From the NCBI GenBank assembly GCA_049647585.1, contig JBARXY010000028.1, positions 62,001-126,000 of the forward strand: a DNA stretch of 64,000 nt, in the 5' to 3' direction. Shown one piece after another: positions 49,929 to 59,205 of this stretch; within the stretch, counting starts at the first letter, position 1, and each line of letters begins with the position of its first letter. A program made the position numbers and the translations under genes. This DNA comes from JAGQSZ01 sp049647585 (GTDB lineage: Bacteria; Actinomycetota; Acidimicrobiia; Acidimicrobiales; Microtrichaceae). The notes under the pieces are model-generated. The model was not told the origin of the DNA, did not search any database, and saw only the letters and a program-made list of their open reading frames with translations.

Positions 49929-50965
49929 CCTCTAGCGATCCGGTGGAAATAGCGGTTGTGGGCGCCGGGATTATCGGTGCCCGAATCGCCAGGGAGCTAC
50001 TCACCCCCGCGCCGGATCCATTCCGGGCGCCCACCGCAGTCGAGATAGTCACCTCCAGGGACGAACGTGCCCGGACCCTTCGAGCCAGCTTCGGTTCCGC
50101 TGCCCGTGTCGTGACGAGCCTCGACGACACCGATCCAGTCTCTGGGGACGCCGTCGGTGTCGTGGTGATTGCAAAGGCCGCGGGCGAGCAACTGGCCATC
50201 GCCCGCGAGAGCCTTCTCCGGGGACGTCACGTGGTCGCGACCTCGGATGACCTGGACGAGGTCGAGGCGTTGTTGGACCTGGACTCACTGGCACGTTCCA
50301 CCGATAGCACTCTTGTTGTCGGAGCGGCGATGGCTCCCGGTTTCTCGTGCCTTCTTGCCGCACACGCGGCCGAACTGTTCGACCGTGTCGACGAGATCCA
50401 CACAGGTCGGGCGGGTGCGGCAGGCCCGGGCTGCGCCCGACAACGGCTCAAGGCGCTCAGGGGCACAGCGGTTGACTGGCGTGACGGAGATTGGGTGAAG
50501 CGTCCGGGGTTCTCCGGGCGCGAACTTCTGTGGTTTCCCGATCCGATCGGCGCGCGGGATTGTTACCGAGCGGCTCTGGCGGACCCGTTGCTGCTGGTCC
50601 CGGCGATCGACGGGGTGGAACGGGTGACGGCCCGGATTGCCGCCAACCGTCGAGATCGGGCCCTGGCTCCGTTCCCTGTTCTTTGGCCACCCCCCGTTGA
50701 AGGCGGTTTGGGAGCCATCCGGGTGGAGCTTCGAGGCGAACTGAAGGGCCGGCGTCAGACCGTCGTCTACGGCGCGCTGGATCGCCCGGCTGTGGCTGGA
50801 GCCGCCACCGCAGCCGTAGCTGCGCTATGGCTGTCCTCCGGATCCGCCTCACCCGGGGCGACCGGTCTCGCAGGTCTGGGTGCGACACTTCCGCTCCTCA
50901 GCGAGTTGTCACGCCGCGGGATTCGGGCAGCAGCGTTCGACGGGGCCATAGAAACACCGGCCTGA
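49925..50965 (+). CDS. NAD(P)-binding dehydrogenase/saccharopine reductase-like protein
   Basis: A 346-aa protein with an N-terminal Rossmann fold (VEIAVVGAGIIGARIARELL), a GVVVIAKAAGEQLAIARESLLRGRHVVAT stretch typical of saccharopine-dehydrogenase-like and Gfo/Idh-like oxidoreductases, then VVGAAMAPGFSCLLA. The C-terminal half looks like a catalytic/dimerisation domain but ends in a small-residue-rich segment (ATAAVAALWLSSGSASPGATGLAGLG). Substrate unknown. Starts within the stop codon of the 45-aa peptide gene. Confidence 0.75.
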   Translation: MTSSDPVEIAVVGAGIIGARIARELLTPAPDPFRAPTAVEIVTSRDERARTLRASFGSAARVVTSLDDTDPVSGDAVGVVVIAKAAGEQLAIARESLLRGRHVVATSDDLDEVEALLDLDSLARSTDSTLVVGAAMAPGFSCLLAAHAAELFDRVDEIHTGRAGAAGPGCARQRLKALRGTAVDWRDGDWVKRPGFSGRELLWFPDPIGARDCYRAALADPLLLVPAIDGVERVTARIAANRRDRALAPFPVLWPPPVEGGLGAIRVELRGELKGRRQTVVYGALDRPAVAGAATAAVAALWLSSGSASPGATGLAGLGATLPLLSELSRRGIRAAAFDGAIETPA

Positions 50966-51024
50966 ACGGGCGCGCCCCTTCAGGCGACCGTCAGCGGAGC
51001 GAGGGAGTCGGGCCAGCGAGGCAG

Positions 51025-51939
51025 TCAGGCCAGGGACGCGCCCCACTGCAGGACCACTGACTCCGACGGTTGCAGCACGATCAGCGATTCACCACTCTGG
51101 AAGGCGTTCGGCGGGCAGGTCATGGGTTCGGACCCAAGACCGGTGCGTCGTCGCACCGGGGACAGGGTGTCGCCGGTGTAGAGCTGGAGTAGGCGATAGT
51201 GCTCGTCAACCCACAACCGGGCGGTCCCTCCATCCGGTCCCTTCAACCGCAGCCAGGCGCGGCCATCCCCGTCACGCGCAAGATCGGTGAAGGCGTGGTC
51301 GATCGCCAGGGTCCCGAGCTGTCTGGGTTCACGAAAGTCGAAGGCGGTGCCGTCCACCGATTCGACTCCGACTGGTAGCTGACGTTCGTCGTCGGTGAGG
51401 ACACGGGTTGCCGCATTGAGTTCGACGGTGCAGTCATCGATCTTTCCGATCCCGGGTGACAGATAGGGGTGCTGGCCGGCCCCGAACGGACAGCGCTCGG
51501 TGCCCACGTTGGTCGCAGTTGTGGTGACGGTCAGGCCGGCCTCATCCAGGCGGTAGGTGATCTGGATCTCGAGTGAGAAGGGATAGCCGGTGAGAGGGTG
51601 GAGAGTCGTTCCAACCGTGACTTCGGCGCTGGCGTGATCGAGCAGCGTCCACGAGCGCCAGAGGAGAAACCCGTGGATCGCGTTGCCCTTCTTCGGCTCC
51701 GTCAGCGCCACCTGGTGGTTGACGTCATCAAATCTGTACTTCCCGTCGGCCAGGCGGTTCGGCCAAGGGATCAGCGGGGCCCCATGGGCGCCGTCACACA
51801 TCTGATCGACCTCATAGGGATTGAGCACGGCCCGAGATCCGACGAAGTACTCGCGGACGCCGCCTCCAACCTCGACAATCGTCGCCCGTTGATCCCCGTA
51901 ACCAATCTCGAACTGTTGGCCGGAGGGGAATGATTTCAT
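51025..51939 (-). CDS. Aldose 1-epimerase family protein
   Basis: A 304-aa galactose-mutarotase-fold protein. Candidate active-site parts: APLIPWPNRLADG (substrate Asn/Arg), NAIHGFL (His), GAGQHPYL (catalytic His) and the Glu in LGSEPMTCPPNAF. It interconverts alpha and beta anomers of an aldose; closest in pattern to the YeaD/hypothetical epimerase group rather than strict GalM. It stands alone, convergent with the dehydrogenase-like gene. Confidence 0.88.
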   Translation of the reverse strand: MKSFPSGQQFEIGYGDQRATIVEVGGGVREYFVGSRAVLNPYEVDQMCDGAHGAPLIPWPNRLADGKYRFDDVNHQVALTEPKKGNAIHGFLLWRSWTLLDHASAEVTVGTTLHPLTGYPFSLEIQITYRLDEAGLTVTTTATNVGTERCPFGAGQHPYLSPGIGKIDDCTVELNAATRVLTDDERQLPVGVESVDGTAFDFREPRQLGTLAIDHAFTDLARDGDGRAWLRLKGPDGGTARLWVDEHYRLLQLYTGDTLSPVRRRTGLGSEPMTCPPNAFQSGESLIVLQPSESVVLQWGASLA

Positions 51940-52122
51940 TCATCCAGATTCACACAATCGGAGAGGTGGAACCACCACGTAGGGTGATATAATGATCACG
52001 CAAAGTAGTGAAACGTGCTGTTTTGGCGCGAATCAGAAAATTTCCGAGAAATCTCTAAAGTCTGAGGTCCTCGCGCGCCGATAGTCCTCAAGCCGACGTG
52101 CGGCTTTGGAGGAGTGTTCGTC

Positions 52123-53109
52123 ATGGGTGAGATTTCGGGAAATAGTGGTGTGCTGGACGCGCTGGCGGCCGACGACGGTCCGGTCAGTGACCGTCCTGTT
52201 GGAGTCGGCAGGGTCTCGCCGCTGAGCCAAAAGGAAATCACGGCCCTCATCGAGGAGTACCTGCCACTCGTCAACCACGTCGTGTTCCAGGTTGCGGTTC
52301 ACTTTCCCCGTCACGTCGAGCGCGAGGAACTGGCCAGGGCCGGCGCCCTCGGCCTGGTGGAAGCCGCAAAGCGTTACGACGAGAGTCGTGGAGTCCCGTT
52401 CAACCGCTTCGCTGCCCAGCGCATCCGAGGTGCGATCATCGATGCAGTCCGGGCTGCGGACTGGGCGCCCCGGTCAGTGCGGGCACTTGCCCGTCGGCTC
52501 GATCAGGTCGAACAGAGCCTCGCCACCCGGCTCGGACGCATTCCGTCCCTCGGGGAAACTGCCAACGAACTCGGAATCTCAAGGGCCGAGCTCGACCGTC
52601 TTCGTGACCGTCTCTTCCGTTCAGTTGTCCTGGCCTTCGATTCACTCTCGAGTGACAGCGACGACGAGGAACTGACTGTCGTAGACATCCTGGCTGACCG
52701 AACCGTCGTCGAGCCCTCCACCGAGCTGGAGGCCCGGGAACTGCGGGCGTACATGCGTGACGCCGTGAAGCTGCTTCCTGAGCGTCACCGGGTGATCATC
52801 CTCGGATACTTCATCGAGGAACGCACTTCGGCCGACCTCGCCCGGTTCCTCGGCGTCACCGAGTCCCGTGTCTCACAGATGAGAACCGAAGCTCTCACGA
52901 TGCTGCGCCGTGGCATCGAGGCCCAGTACGACGAATCTGACGACGAGTCCACCGGACTCGTCGCTCGCCGTCGGGCCAATTACGCAGCGGCCATCTCTGA
53001 TGCCACCGGTTGGGGCGACCGAATTTCGTGCGGGTCGTCCGACCCTGGCGAGATAGCCGGATCGATCCATCTCGAAGAGGCATCTCTGGAAGTGGTCGGC
53101 AGCCTCTGA
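52123..53109 (+). CDS. FliA/WhiG-type RNA polymerase sigma factor
   Basis: A 328-aa group 3 sigma factor. Region 2 (LIEEYLPLVNHVVFQVAVHFP ... LVEAAKRYDESRGVPFNRFAAQRIRGAIIDAVR), region 3 (SLATRLGRIPSLGETANELGI) and region 4 (LPERHRVIILGYFIEERTSADLARFLGVTESRVSQMRTEAL) are all present. The GAIIDAVRAADW stretch is typical of FliA/WhiG. No flagellar genes occur here, so a developmental or stress role is as likely as motility. Start ATG 52123 with GGAGGAG 8 nt upstream. The last 60 residues go beyond the family core. Confidence 0.92.
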   Translation: MGEISGNSGVLDALAADDGPVSDRPVGVGRVSPLSQKEITALIEEYLPLVNHVVFQVAVHFPRHVEREELARAGALGLVEAAKRYDESRGVPFNRFAAQRIRGAIIDAVRAADWAPRSVRALARRLDQVEQSLATRLGRIPSLGETANELGISRAELDRLRDRLFRSVVLAFDSLSSDSDDEELTVVDILADRTVVEPSTELEARELRAYMRDAVKLLPERHRVIILGYFIEERTSADLARFLGVTESRVSQMRTEALTMLRRGIEAQYDESDDESTGLVARRRANYAAAISDATGWGDRISCGSSDPGEIAGSIHLEEASLEVVGSL

Positions 53110-53181
53110 CGCGATGCGCCGGGACCACGTCGGTGTCTCCCGGCGACATGGCTCCAGGGCAGTTGTGCGAGACTCATTCTC

Positions 53182-53919
53182 ATGTCTCCTTCCGTCCCAG
53201 TGGTCGCCCGGGACCTGACTCTGGCCCACGGGGACGTGGTCGCACTGAGTGGCGTCAGCTTCGATCTGCCCGTTGGAAGTCTGGTTGCGTTCATCGGACC
53301 CAACGGCAGTGGCAAGTCGACCCTCCTGGATGCGATAGCCGGCCCACTCAAACCGCGTAGTGGTCACATCTCTGCGCCAGAGTTCATTGCGTACGTCTTC
53401 CAGTCGACGCTCACTCCGGCCCATCTTCCCCTGACGGTCAGGGAAGTGGTGACGATGGGCCGCTATCGCCGCACGGGGCTCGTTGGACGTCTCGGCCCGC
53501 AAGGGAAGGCGGCGATCGCCGACGCGATGGAGAGACTCGAGATCACAGACCTCTCCGGGCGGCAGCTTCATGAGCTTTCGGGTGGTCAGCGACAGCGTGT
53601 TCTGGTCGCCCAGGGTTTGGCGGCCAAGGCCGAACTCCTGCTGCTCGACGAGCCGATGATCGGTCTCGACCTGGTTTCCCAGGAACAGATCTTGGATGTC
53701 CTCGATGACGAGCGCAGCGAGGGCCGAACCGTCATCTTCACCACCCACGACATGGCCGAAGCCAAGCTCGCAGATCTGGTTGTCCTACTCGCCGGCAAGG
53801 TCGTCGCATTGGGACCCCCATCGGAGGTGCTCACGGACGAGAATCTGCGTGACGCCTATATGGGCCGCCTCTTGAGCACTCCGGCGGGCACGCCGCTCGA
53901 AGACCCGCACCATCACTAG
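53182..53919 (+). CDS. Orphan metal-type ABC transporter ATPase
   Basis: A 245-aa ATPase with Walker A GPNGSGKST, Q-loop VFQSTL, signature LSGGQRQRVLVAQGLA, Walker B LLLLDEPMIGLD and switch His in FTTHDMAE. The LTVREVVTMGRY segment is typical of zinc/manganese/iron-chelate importers. The C-terminus ends in PHHH, possibly metal-sensing. No permease or binding-protein gene flanks it, so partners must be elsewhere. 72 nt after the sigma gene. Confidence 0.88.
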   Translation: MSPSVPVVARDLTLAHGDVVALSGVSFDLPVGSLVAFIGPNGSGKSTLLDAIAGPLKPRSGHISAPEFIAYVFQSTLTPAHLPLTVREVVTMGRYRRTGLVGRLGPQGKAAIADAMERLEITDLSGRQLHELSGGQRQRVLVAQGLAAKAELLLLDEPMIGLDLVSQEQILDVLDDERSEGRTVIFTTHDMAEAKLADLVVLLAGKVVALGPPSEVLTDENLRDAYMGRLLSTPAGTPLEDPHHH

Positions 53920-53944
53920 GTCCGGTGGCAGACAATGGACTCCC

Positions 53945-54721
53945 CTAGGGAGCCAGGAGTTCGACCAGATCCTGGTGGTGGGCCCCGTTGGATGCGAGGG
54001 CGGAATAGTCGCCGTTGGCATCCGGGGACAGATCCGTATCACCGTCACGAGTTGTGATGGTCCCGCCCGCCTCGCGGATTATCAGCGCGGGTGCAACGAT
54101 GTCCCAGCGAGCCAGGATCGGGTCGAACATGGCCTCGATGCGTCCGGTGGCGACCAACGCATAGCCGTAGGCATCTCCCCAAGTGCGCAGGCGCAGCCCT
54201 GCAGCCGTTACACGCTTGAACATCTCGGGGGTCCACATGTGGAACCCGGTGCACGACAGATACGAGGTCACCAGATCACTGGTCGAAGAAACCCGGGTCG
54301 GCGTTCCGTTGAAGAAGCACCCGAGCCCCCGACCCGCATAGACAGTCTCGCCGAGTGCGGGCAGGTTGATTATGGCGAGCGCGGGACCGTCCTCGTCCTC
54401 CATGTAGAGCAGATTCGAGTAGGTGCCCACCCCATGGGAGAAAGCCTTGGTCCCATCGATCGGATCGATCACCCACCGACGGCCCGAGGAGCCCGGACGG
54501 TCGGCCTCTTCCTCACCCTGGATCTCGTCGTCGGGGTATGTCGCCGAAATGAGATCTCGCAGGAGCCGTTCGGTCGCCCTGTCCGCCTGGGTCACCGGGG
54601 TTCCGTCTGCCTTGGAATCGATCTCCAGCTCGCTGTTGTTGAACCACTCCAGGGTGAGGTCGCCAGCCTTTCTCGCCCAGCCAACGGCCTCGTCCAGCAT
54701 TTCCCGGTTCACCTGAGTCAT
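53945..54721 (-). CDS. Inositol monophosphatase-family phosphatase, HisN-like
   Basis: A 258-aa Mg-dependent phosphatase. Metal-binding blocks: GEEE (residues about 68-72), WVIDPIDGTKAFSHG and RWDIVAPALIIREAGG. The IDPIDGTKAF pattern with YSNLL is typical of the actinobacterial histidinol-phosphate phosphatase HisN, which removes phosphate from L-histidinol phosphate in histidine synthesis; inositol-1-phosphatase is the alternative. No histidine genes are adjacent. The end is convergent with the ABC ATPase. Confidence 0.85.
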   Translation of the reverse strand: MTQVNREMLDEAVGWARKAGDLTLEWFNNSELEIDSKADGTPVTQADRATERLLRDLISATYPDDEIQGEEEADRPGSSGRRWVIDPIDGTKAFSHGVGTYSNLLYMEDEDGPALAIINLPALGETVYAGRGLGCFFNGTPTRVSSTSDLVTSYLSCTGFHMWTPEMFKRVTAAGLRLRTWGDAYGYALVATGRIEAMFDPILARWDIVAPALIIREAGGTITTRDGDTDLSPDANGDYSALASNGAHHQDLVELLAP

Positions 54722-54887
54722 GTGGCCAAGTCTCGCGTATCAACCGAATGTCGGGAACGGGCCGGTCAGACCGGTGGGGGACAGGCCACCGCAGAACCTC
54801 TGAACCTGGTTTGTGAAGGTGACGACGAGATTGGTGGGATGATCAATCGAACGCAGTGGCGTTCAAGGCGCTTACCCGGAGTAGCGA

Positions 54888-55712
54888 ATGGATCTGAAAA
54901 CAATCCTCGACCTGGCCAACCACGGTCCGGACACATTCGTAGGGATAGGCCCCCACTACCCCTGGGGTGGGCTCTACGGGGGCCAGATCGTCGCCCAGGC
55001 GCTAGCTGCCGCCACCGCAACCCTCGAGGACGACGAGCTCCACGTCCACTCGCTGCGTGCCTACTTCATCCGTCGTGGCGATCACAACGAACCGGTCCGC
55101 TACGAGGTCGACCGGATCCGCAACGGTCGGTCGTTCGCGACACGTCGTGTCGTCGCCCGCCAGCCGATCGGCGCGATCCTCAACCTGGAGGCCAGCTACC
55201 AGCGGCCCGAGGAGTCTGCCGACGTCGAGACCGTGTCCCTGCCCCTCGACGTGCCAAGACCCGACGAACTCGAAAAGGACAGTTGGAGTCCAGTCTTCGA
55301 GAGGGCCTTCGTACCCCCCGAGTCGATAAAGAGCGACCGTCGTGACGGTGCCGGACGCGCCGCCGCGTGGCTCCGGGTGCTACAGGAGCTTCCGCCCGAA
55401 GGACCGATCCACGCCGGTGGGCTCGCATACCTGTCTGATGACCTGCCGACCGACGCCGTGGCCCGCGCACACCCGGTCCGCAAGGAGTCGACAGAGGTGC
55501 TGATGAAGGTTCTCTTCACAGCGAGCCTTGATCACACCATCTGGTTCCACAGACCTTTCCGGGCCGACGAATGGCAGTTGCACGACTTCACCTGCCACAC
55601 CTTCGTCGGTGCACGGGGACTGGCGATCGGGCATGTCTTCGGCCTCGACGGAGCGCATCTGGCGACGATCGCTCAGGAAGTCCTGCTGCGTGACACCAGG
55701 GACAGGGGCTGA
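54888..55712 (+). CDS. Acyl-CoA thioesterase II (TesB-like)
   Basis: A 274-aa double-hotdog thioesterase. HVHSLRAYFIRRGDHNEPVRYEVDRIRNGRSF and IWFHRPFRADEWQLHDF are the hallmark TesB blocks; the catalytic Asp/Thr/Gln set is expected from these regions (for instance LDHTIWFH). It splits medium and long acyl-CoA into fatty acid and CoA. It is directly followed (1 nt) by the aminotransferase gene, so it belongs to a two-gene operon. Confidence 0.93.
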   Translation: MDLKTILDLANHGPDTFVGIGPHYPWGGLYGGQIVAQALAAATATLEDDELHVHSLRAYFIRRGDHNEPVRYEVDRIRNGRSFATRRVVARQPIGAILNLEASYQRPEESADVETVSLPLDVPRPDELEKDSWSPVFERAFVPPESIKSDRRDGAGRAAAWLRVLQELPPEGPIHAGGLAYLSDDLPTDAVARAHPVRKESTEVLMKVLFTASLDHTIWFHRPFRADEWQLHDFTCHTFVGARGLAIGHVFGLDGAHLATIAQEVLLRDTRDRG

Positions 55713-55713
55713 C

Positions 55714-57099
55714 ATGAGCGGAGCCGAGATGACCGGAGCTGAAGTGACGACACCACAACAGGGGCCGAGCCGGACATATCTGGACGACAGGGCACACGTC
55801 TTCCACTCCTGGTCGGCCCAAGCCCAGATCTCTCCAATGGTGGTGGCAGGCGGGGAGGGATCATGGTTCTGGGACGAAACCGGCAAGCGCTACCTGGACT
55901 TCTCATCACAGCTGATGAACCTCAATCTGGGGCACCAGCATCCCGGGCTGGTGGCTGCGATCCAGGCCCAGGCCGCGACGCTCGCGACCATCGCCCCCGG
56001 TAGTGCGGCCGAGGCACGATCCGAGGCGGCGCGGCTGATCGCCGAACGAACCCCCGGGGATCTGGACAAGATCTTCTTCACCAACGGGGGAGCAGAGGCG
56101 ACCGAGAACGCGACCCGGATGGCGCGGGTCCACACCGGTCGCCACAAGGTGCTCAGCATGTACCGCAGCTACCACGGCGCGACCGGCGGGTCGATCGCCC
56201 TGACGGGAGACCCACGTCGTTGGGCATCGGAACCAGACGTGGTTCCGGGCGTCGTCAAGTTCTTCGGACCGTACCCGTACCGTTCGTCGTTCTGGTCCGA
56301 AAGCCCGGCTCAGGAGTGTGAGCGGGCACTCGATCACCTCTCCGAGGTCATCATGTTCGAGGGCGGTCACAACATCGCGGCGATCATCCTTGAACCGGTG
56401 GTGGGGACCAACGGGATTCTCGTACCACCCGACGGCTACCTGGCAGGAGTGCGTGAACTCTGTGACCTCCACGGCATCGTCATGATCGCCGACGAGGTCA
56501 TGGCCGGGTTCGGAAGATGTGGAGAATGGTTCTCGATCGATGCCTGGGACGTGGTTCCCGACCTGATCACCTTCGCCAAGGGAGTGAACTCGGGTTACGT
56601 GCCATTGGGCGGCGTGGCCATCAACTCTGCAATTGCCGGATCGTTCGACGATCGTGCCTATCCGGGTGGACTGACCTACTCCGGACACGTCCTTGCATGT
56701 GCAAGTGCTGTCGCCTCGATCGGAATCTTCGAGGACGAGAACATCCTCGGTCGGGCACGTCGGATGGGAACCGAGATACTCGCCCCCGGGTTGGCCGGGC
56801 TGAAGGATCGGCATCCGAGCGTCGGGGACGTACGAGGTATCGGCTGCTTCTGGGCGATAGAACTCGTCAAGGACCCGGACACCCGCGAGATGTTCGTCCC
56901 CTTCAACGCGACTGGCGCGGATGCCGCGCCGATGGCCGAGTTGGTTGCGGCATGCAAGGCGGCGGGTTTGTCACCCTTCGCCCACTTCAACCGGATCCAC
57001 GTTGCACCGCCGCTGAACATCTCCGATGACGACGCCCACCTCGGTCTGTCAATCCTCGATGATGTCCTGGAGTTGGCGGACCGCCACGTCGCAGCTTGA
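55714..57099 (+). CDS. Class III aminotransferase (PLP-dependent)
   Basis: A 461-aa fold-type I aminotransferase. Blocks: LDFSSQLMNLNLGHQHPGLV, FFTNGGAEATENATRMAR (phosphate-binding), YRSYHGATGG, EPVVGTNG, IADEVMAGFGRCGEWF (PLP Asp) and FAKGVNSGYVPLGGV with the Schiff-base Lys. The closest pattern is the taurine/beta-alanine:pyruvate or omega-amino acid group; substrate uncertain. Start ATG 55714 with AGGGGCTGAC just upstream, 1 nt after tesB. Confidence 0.9.
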   Translation: MSGAEMTGAEVTTPQQGPSRTYLDDRAHVFHSWSAQAQISPMVVAGGEGSWFWDETGKRYLDFSSQLMNLNLGHQHPGLVAAIQAQAATLATIAPGSAAEARSEAARLIAERTPGDLDKIFFTNGGAEATENATRMARVHTGRHKVLSMYRSYHGATGGSIALTGDPRRWASEPDVVPGVVKFFGPYPYRSSFWSESPAQECERALDHLSEVIMFEGGHNIAAIILEPVVGTNGILVPPDGYLAGVRELCDLHGIVMIADEVMAGFGRCGEWFSIDAWDVVPDLITFAKGVNSGYVPLGGVAINSAIAGSFDDRAYPGGLTYSGHVLACASAVASIGIFEDENILGRARRMGTEILAPGLAGLKDRHPSVGDVRGIGCFWAIELVKDPDTREMFVPFNATGADAAPMAELVAACKAAGLSPFAHFNRIHVAPPLNISDDDAHLGLSILDDVLELADRHVAA

Positions 57100-57186
57100 T
57101 CTGCCGGTAGCCGGCGTGGCCATGGGCATGCGGGAACCCTGCACCGGAGGGACCCGTCCACGTCGACAACGGTGACTGCTCAGGCC

Positions 57187-57864
57187 TCAGGTGATGCCCC
57201 GGTCGACCGCCCACCTGATCAGCTCGTGTCGTCGTGAAAGGTGCAGCTTGGCGAGGATGTTGCGGACGTGGTTCTCGACGGTCTTGGCCGAAATGAAGAG
57301 TTCCTCGCCCACCTGGGCGTAGGTGTGACCGCGGGCGACGTGGCCCAGAACCTCGCGCTCACGCGGGGTCAAAGAGCCCTCGGGAGAGCCGAGAGCGGCT
57401 GAACCGCCGCCGGCGTTGGTCGCGCCTGACATCCGACGGAACTCCGACAGCACCAGCGCCGCCAACTGTGGTGAAAAGACCGGTTCTCCAGAAGCTGCCA
57501 GACGGAGAGCGGCCCTCAACTCCTCAGGCCGCGTCGACTTCACCAGGTATCCGACCGCGCCTGCGGCTACAGCATCCAACAGGTCTCGTTCGGCTTCAGA
57601 CACGGTGATGATGACGATCGGAGTTTCGGAGGCGCAGGCACGAACAACTGCCAAACCACCACCTCCCGGCATGTGCAGATCAACCAACGCTAGGTCGGGG
57701 GCGGTGCTTTGGATCAGCTCGATCGCCCGGGAGGCCTCCTCTGATTCGCCGACAACCTCGAACCCGTCACCGAGGTCCACGCGCAGCCCCGAACGCCAGA
57801 TGTGGTGGTCATCGGCGATCACCACCCGCAGAACGGATGAATCTGCCACCGGGGATGAAGCCAT
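57187..57864 (-). CDS. NarL/LuxR-type response regulator
   Basis: A 225-aa regulator. The receiver domain has the acidic pair (VVIADDHHIWRSGL), phospho-acceptor Asp in DLALVDLHMPGGGG, Thr/Ser in IVIITVSEAE and Lys in GYLVKSTRPEEL. The C-terminal LuxR HTH is LTPREREVLGHVARGHTYAQVGEELFISAKTVENHVRNILAKL. It acts as partner of the histidine kinase 100 nt upstream on the same strand. The start is chosen at ATG 57864; no strong RBS. The 100-nt gap holds an 11-bp repeat (AGCCACCCCAC, 57893-57914). Confidence 0.94.
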   Translation of the reverse strand: MASSPVADSSVLRVVIADDHHIWRSGLRVDLGDGFEVVGESEEASRAIELIQSTAPDLALVDLHMPGGGGLAVVRACASETPIVIITVSEAERDLLDAVAAGAVGYLVKSTRPEELRAALRLAASGEPVFSPQLAALVLSEFRRMSGATNAGGGSAALGSPEGSLTPREREVLGHVARGHTYAQVGEELFISAKTVENHVRNILAKLHLSRRHELIRWAVDRGIT

Positions 57865-57964
57865 ACATGGACTGTACCGACGTGTGATGCAAAGCCACCC
57901 CACAGCCACCCCACAGCCACAACGCATGGCGTGACGGTCGCGTCGCAGTGGTGGCCAGGTGTAA

Positions 57965-59164
57965 TCAGAGCGGCAGGACGATCGAGATCTCACAGCCTTC
58001 CCCGGGTGAACTGCGCAAGTCGAGAGTCCCCGAGAGTTCTCTGACTCGTCCGCGCATCGAACGCGCAAGGCCCGTCCCTTCTGCGGTGGTGGTCGGATCG
58101 AAGCCCGAGCCGTCATCGTTGACCGTGCAGGTCAGCCATCCGTCGACGGAGTCGACACAAACGATCACCCGGCCCGCAGAACCATGCTTCGCGGCGTTGG
58201 TAATCGCCTCGGTGACAACCCCCGAAAGCTTGTCGACCAGGTCAAAGGACGCCGTTGTCGGGACGTCGATGACAACCAGTTCGCAGCGCAGGTCGTGTCG
58301 ACGCTCGGCAGCCGAGAGCACGTCGCGCAGCGATGCCACCAGGTCACCGTTCTGGGTAACCGCAGCGGCACGCAGACCCGAACCCTGCAGACTCGAACCC
58401 TGCAGACTCGAACCCTGCAGACCTGAACCCGGGGACCAGGCTCCCTGTGGTTCGGAGCCGATGAATCGTCGTAGGTCGAGTTCCTGCTCGCGGGCCAGTG
58501 CGACCAGGTCCTCGTCGTCGCTACGCCGCTGCACCGCCGCGAGAGTCTGCATCACTCCGTCGTGGAGCTGGCGGGCGACCTCCTCCCGCGCGTCGGCTCT
58601 TGCGGTAGCAAGTTCCGCCTCCCGAAGCAGCCCCGTCACCAGTCCCGAGAGCGCACCGCTGACCGTCATCAGCACGATCGTTCCGACGGCTCCGAGCCAG
58701 CGGTGCTGAAGTCCGCCGTCGGCGAAAAGCGAGATTCCGAGTGCACCGGCGGTTCCGATGAACACTCCCGCCGCCGCACCGATTCGCTTGCCGTGGATGA
58801 TCCCTGCGACGATCGCCGCGCACAAGGGCCAGGCCGAGGCGAACGACTGTGGATGTCTACCCGAGTAGATCCACATATCGGATGCGGCGACGACTGCCGC
58901 GAGGGTGACATCGACGCCGCTGGTGAGAGCCCTGGTCAACGCTTGGGGCCGCCTCAGCAACAGCCAGCCGTATATCGCAGTCCAGATGCCGAGGAGGCAG
59001 AGCAGCCCGGCGGCGGAACCTCCTCGAATCTCGGTTACTCCCCGTATGTCGATCCCAACCACGATGGCCGCCCAGACCAGGAGCGCGAAGCGCAGGGCGA
59101 CGACCGCGATGAGCAGGCCCCGACTCTGGTCGTCGATTCGTGGGGAAACCCTCGCGTCGAACAC
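57965..59164 (-). CDS. NarL-family sensor histidine kinase
   Basis: About 399 aa. An N-terminal sensor with roughly six membrane helices (residues about 20-185), the HisKA_3 dimerisation helix with phospho-His in ARQLHDGVMQTLAAV, and a HATPase domain with the N-box TEAITNAAKHG and G-box DDGSGFD. Between the two, a run of four SLQGS-type units comes from a 15-bp DNA repeat. The first in-frame option is TTG 59206; GTG 59164 was taken, as the LLM gene starts divergently at 59206. Signal unknown. Confidence 0.88.
   Translation of the reverse strand: MFDARVSPRIDDQSRGLLIAVVALRFALLVWAAIVVGIDIRGVTEIRGGSAAGLLCLLGIWTAIYGWLLLRRPQALTRALTSGVDVTLAAVVAASDMWIYSGRHPQSFASAWPLCAAIVAGIIHGKRIGAAAGVFIGTAGALGISLFADGGLQHRWLGAVGTIVLMTVSGALSGLVTGLLREAELATARADAREEVARQLHDGVMQTLAAVQRRSDDEDLVALAREQELDLRRFIGSEPQGAWSPGSGLQGSSLQGSSLQGSGLRAAAVTQNGDLVASLRDVLSAAERRHDLRCELVVIDVPTTASFDLVDKLSGVVTEAITNAAKHGSAGRVIVCVDSVDGWLTCTVNDDGSGFDPTTTAEGTGLARSMRGRVRELSGTLDLRSSPGEGCEISIVLPL
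58373..58432 (-). repeat. 15-bp tandem repeat inside the histidine kinase gene
   Basis: Four copies of a 15-mer (plus-strand consensus CAGACTCGAACCCTG; copies at 58373, 58388, 58403 and 58418). They encode repeated Ser-Leu-Gln-Gly-Ser units in the linker between the dimerisation helix and the ATPase domain. Being a multiple of 3, copy-number change would alter linker length without a frameshift. Confidence 0.9.
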
Positions 59165-59205
59165 TCCGTCAGTCTGCCTTCCCCGGAGGGCTCTACGGTC
59201 ATGCA

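Noticed and set aside
53975..55345. 456-codon frame over the HisN-like and TesB genes
   Set aside because: Runs antisense to one gene and out of frame through another; Arg/Gly/Pro-rich without motifs.
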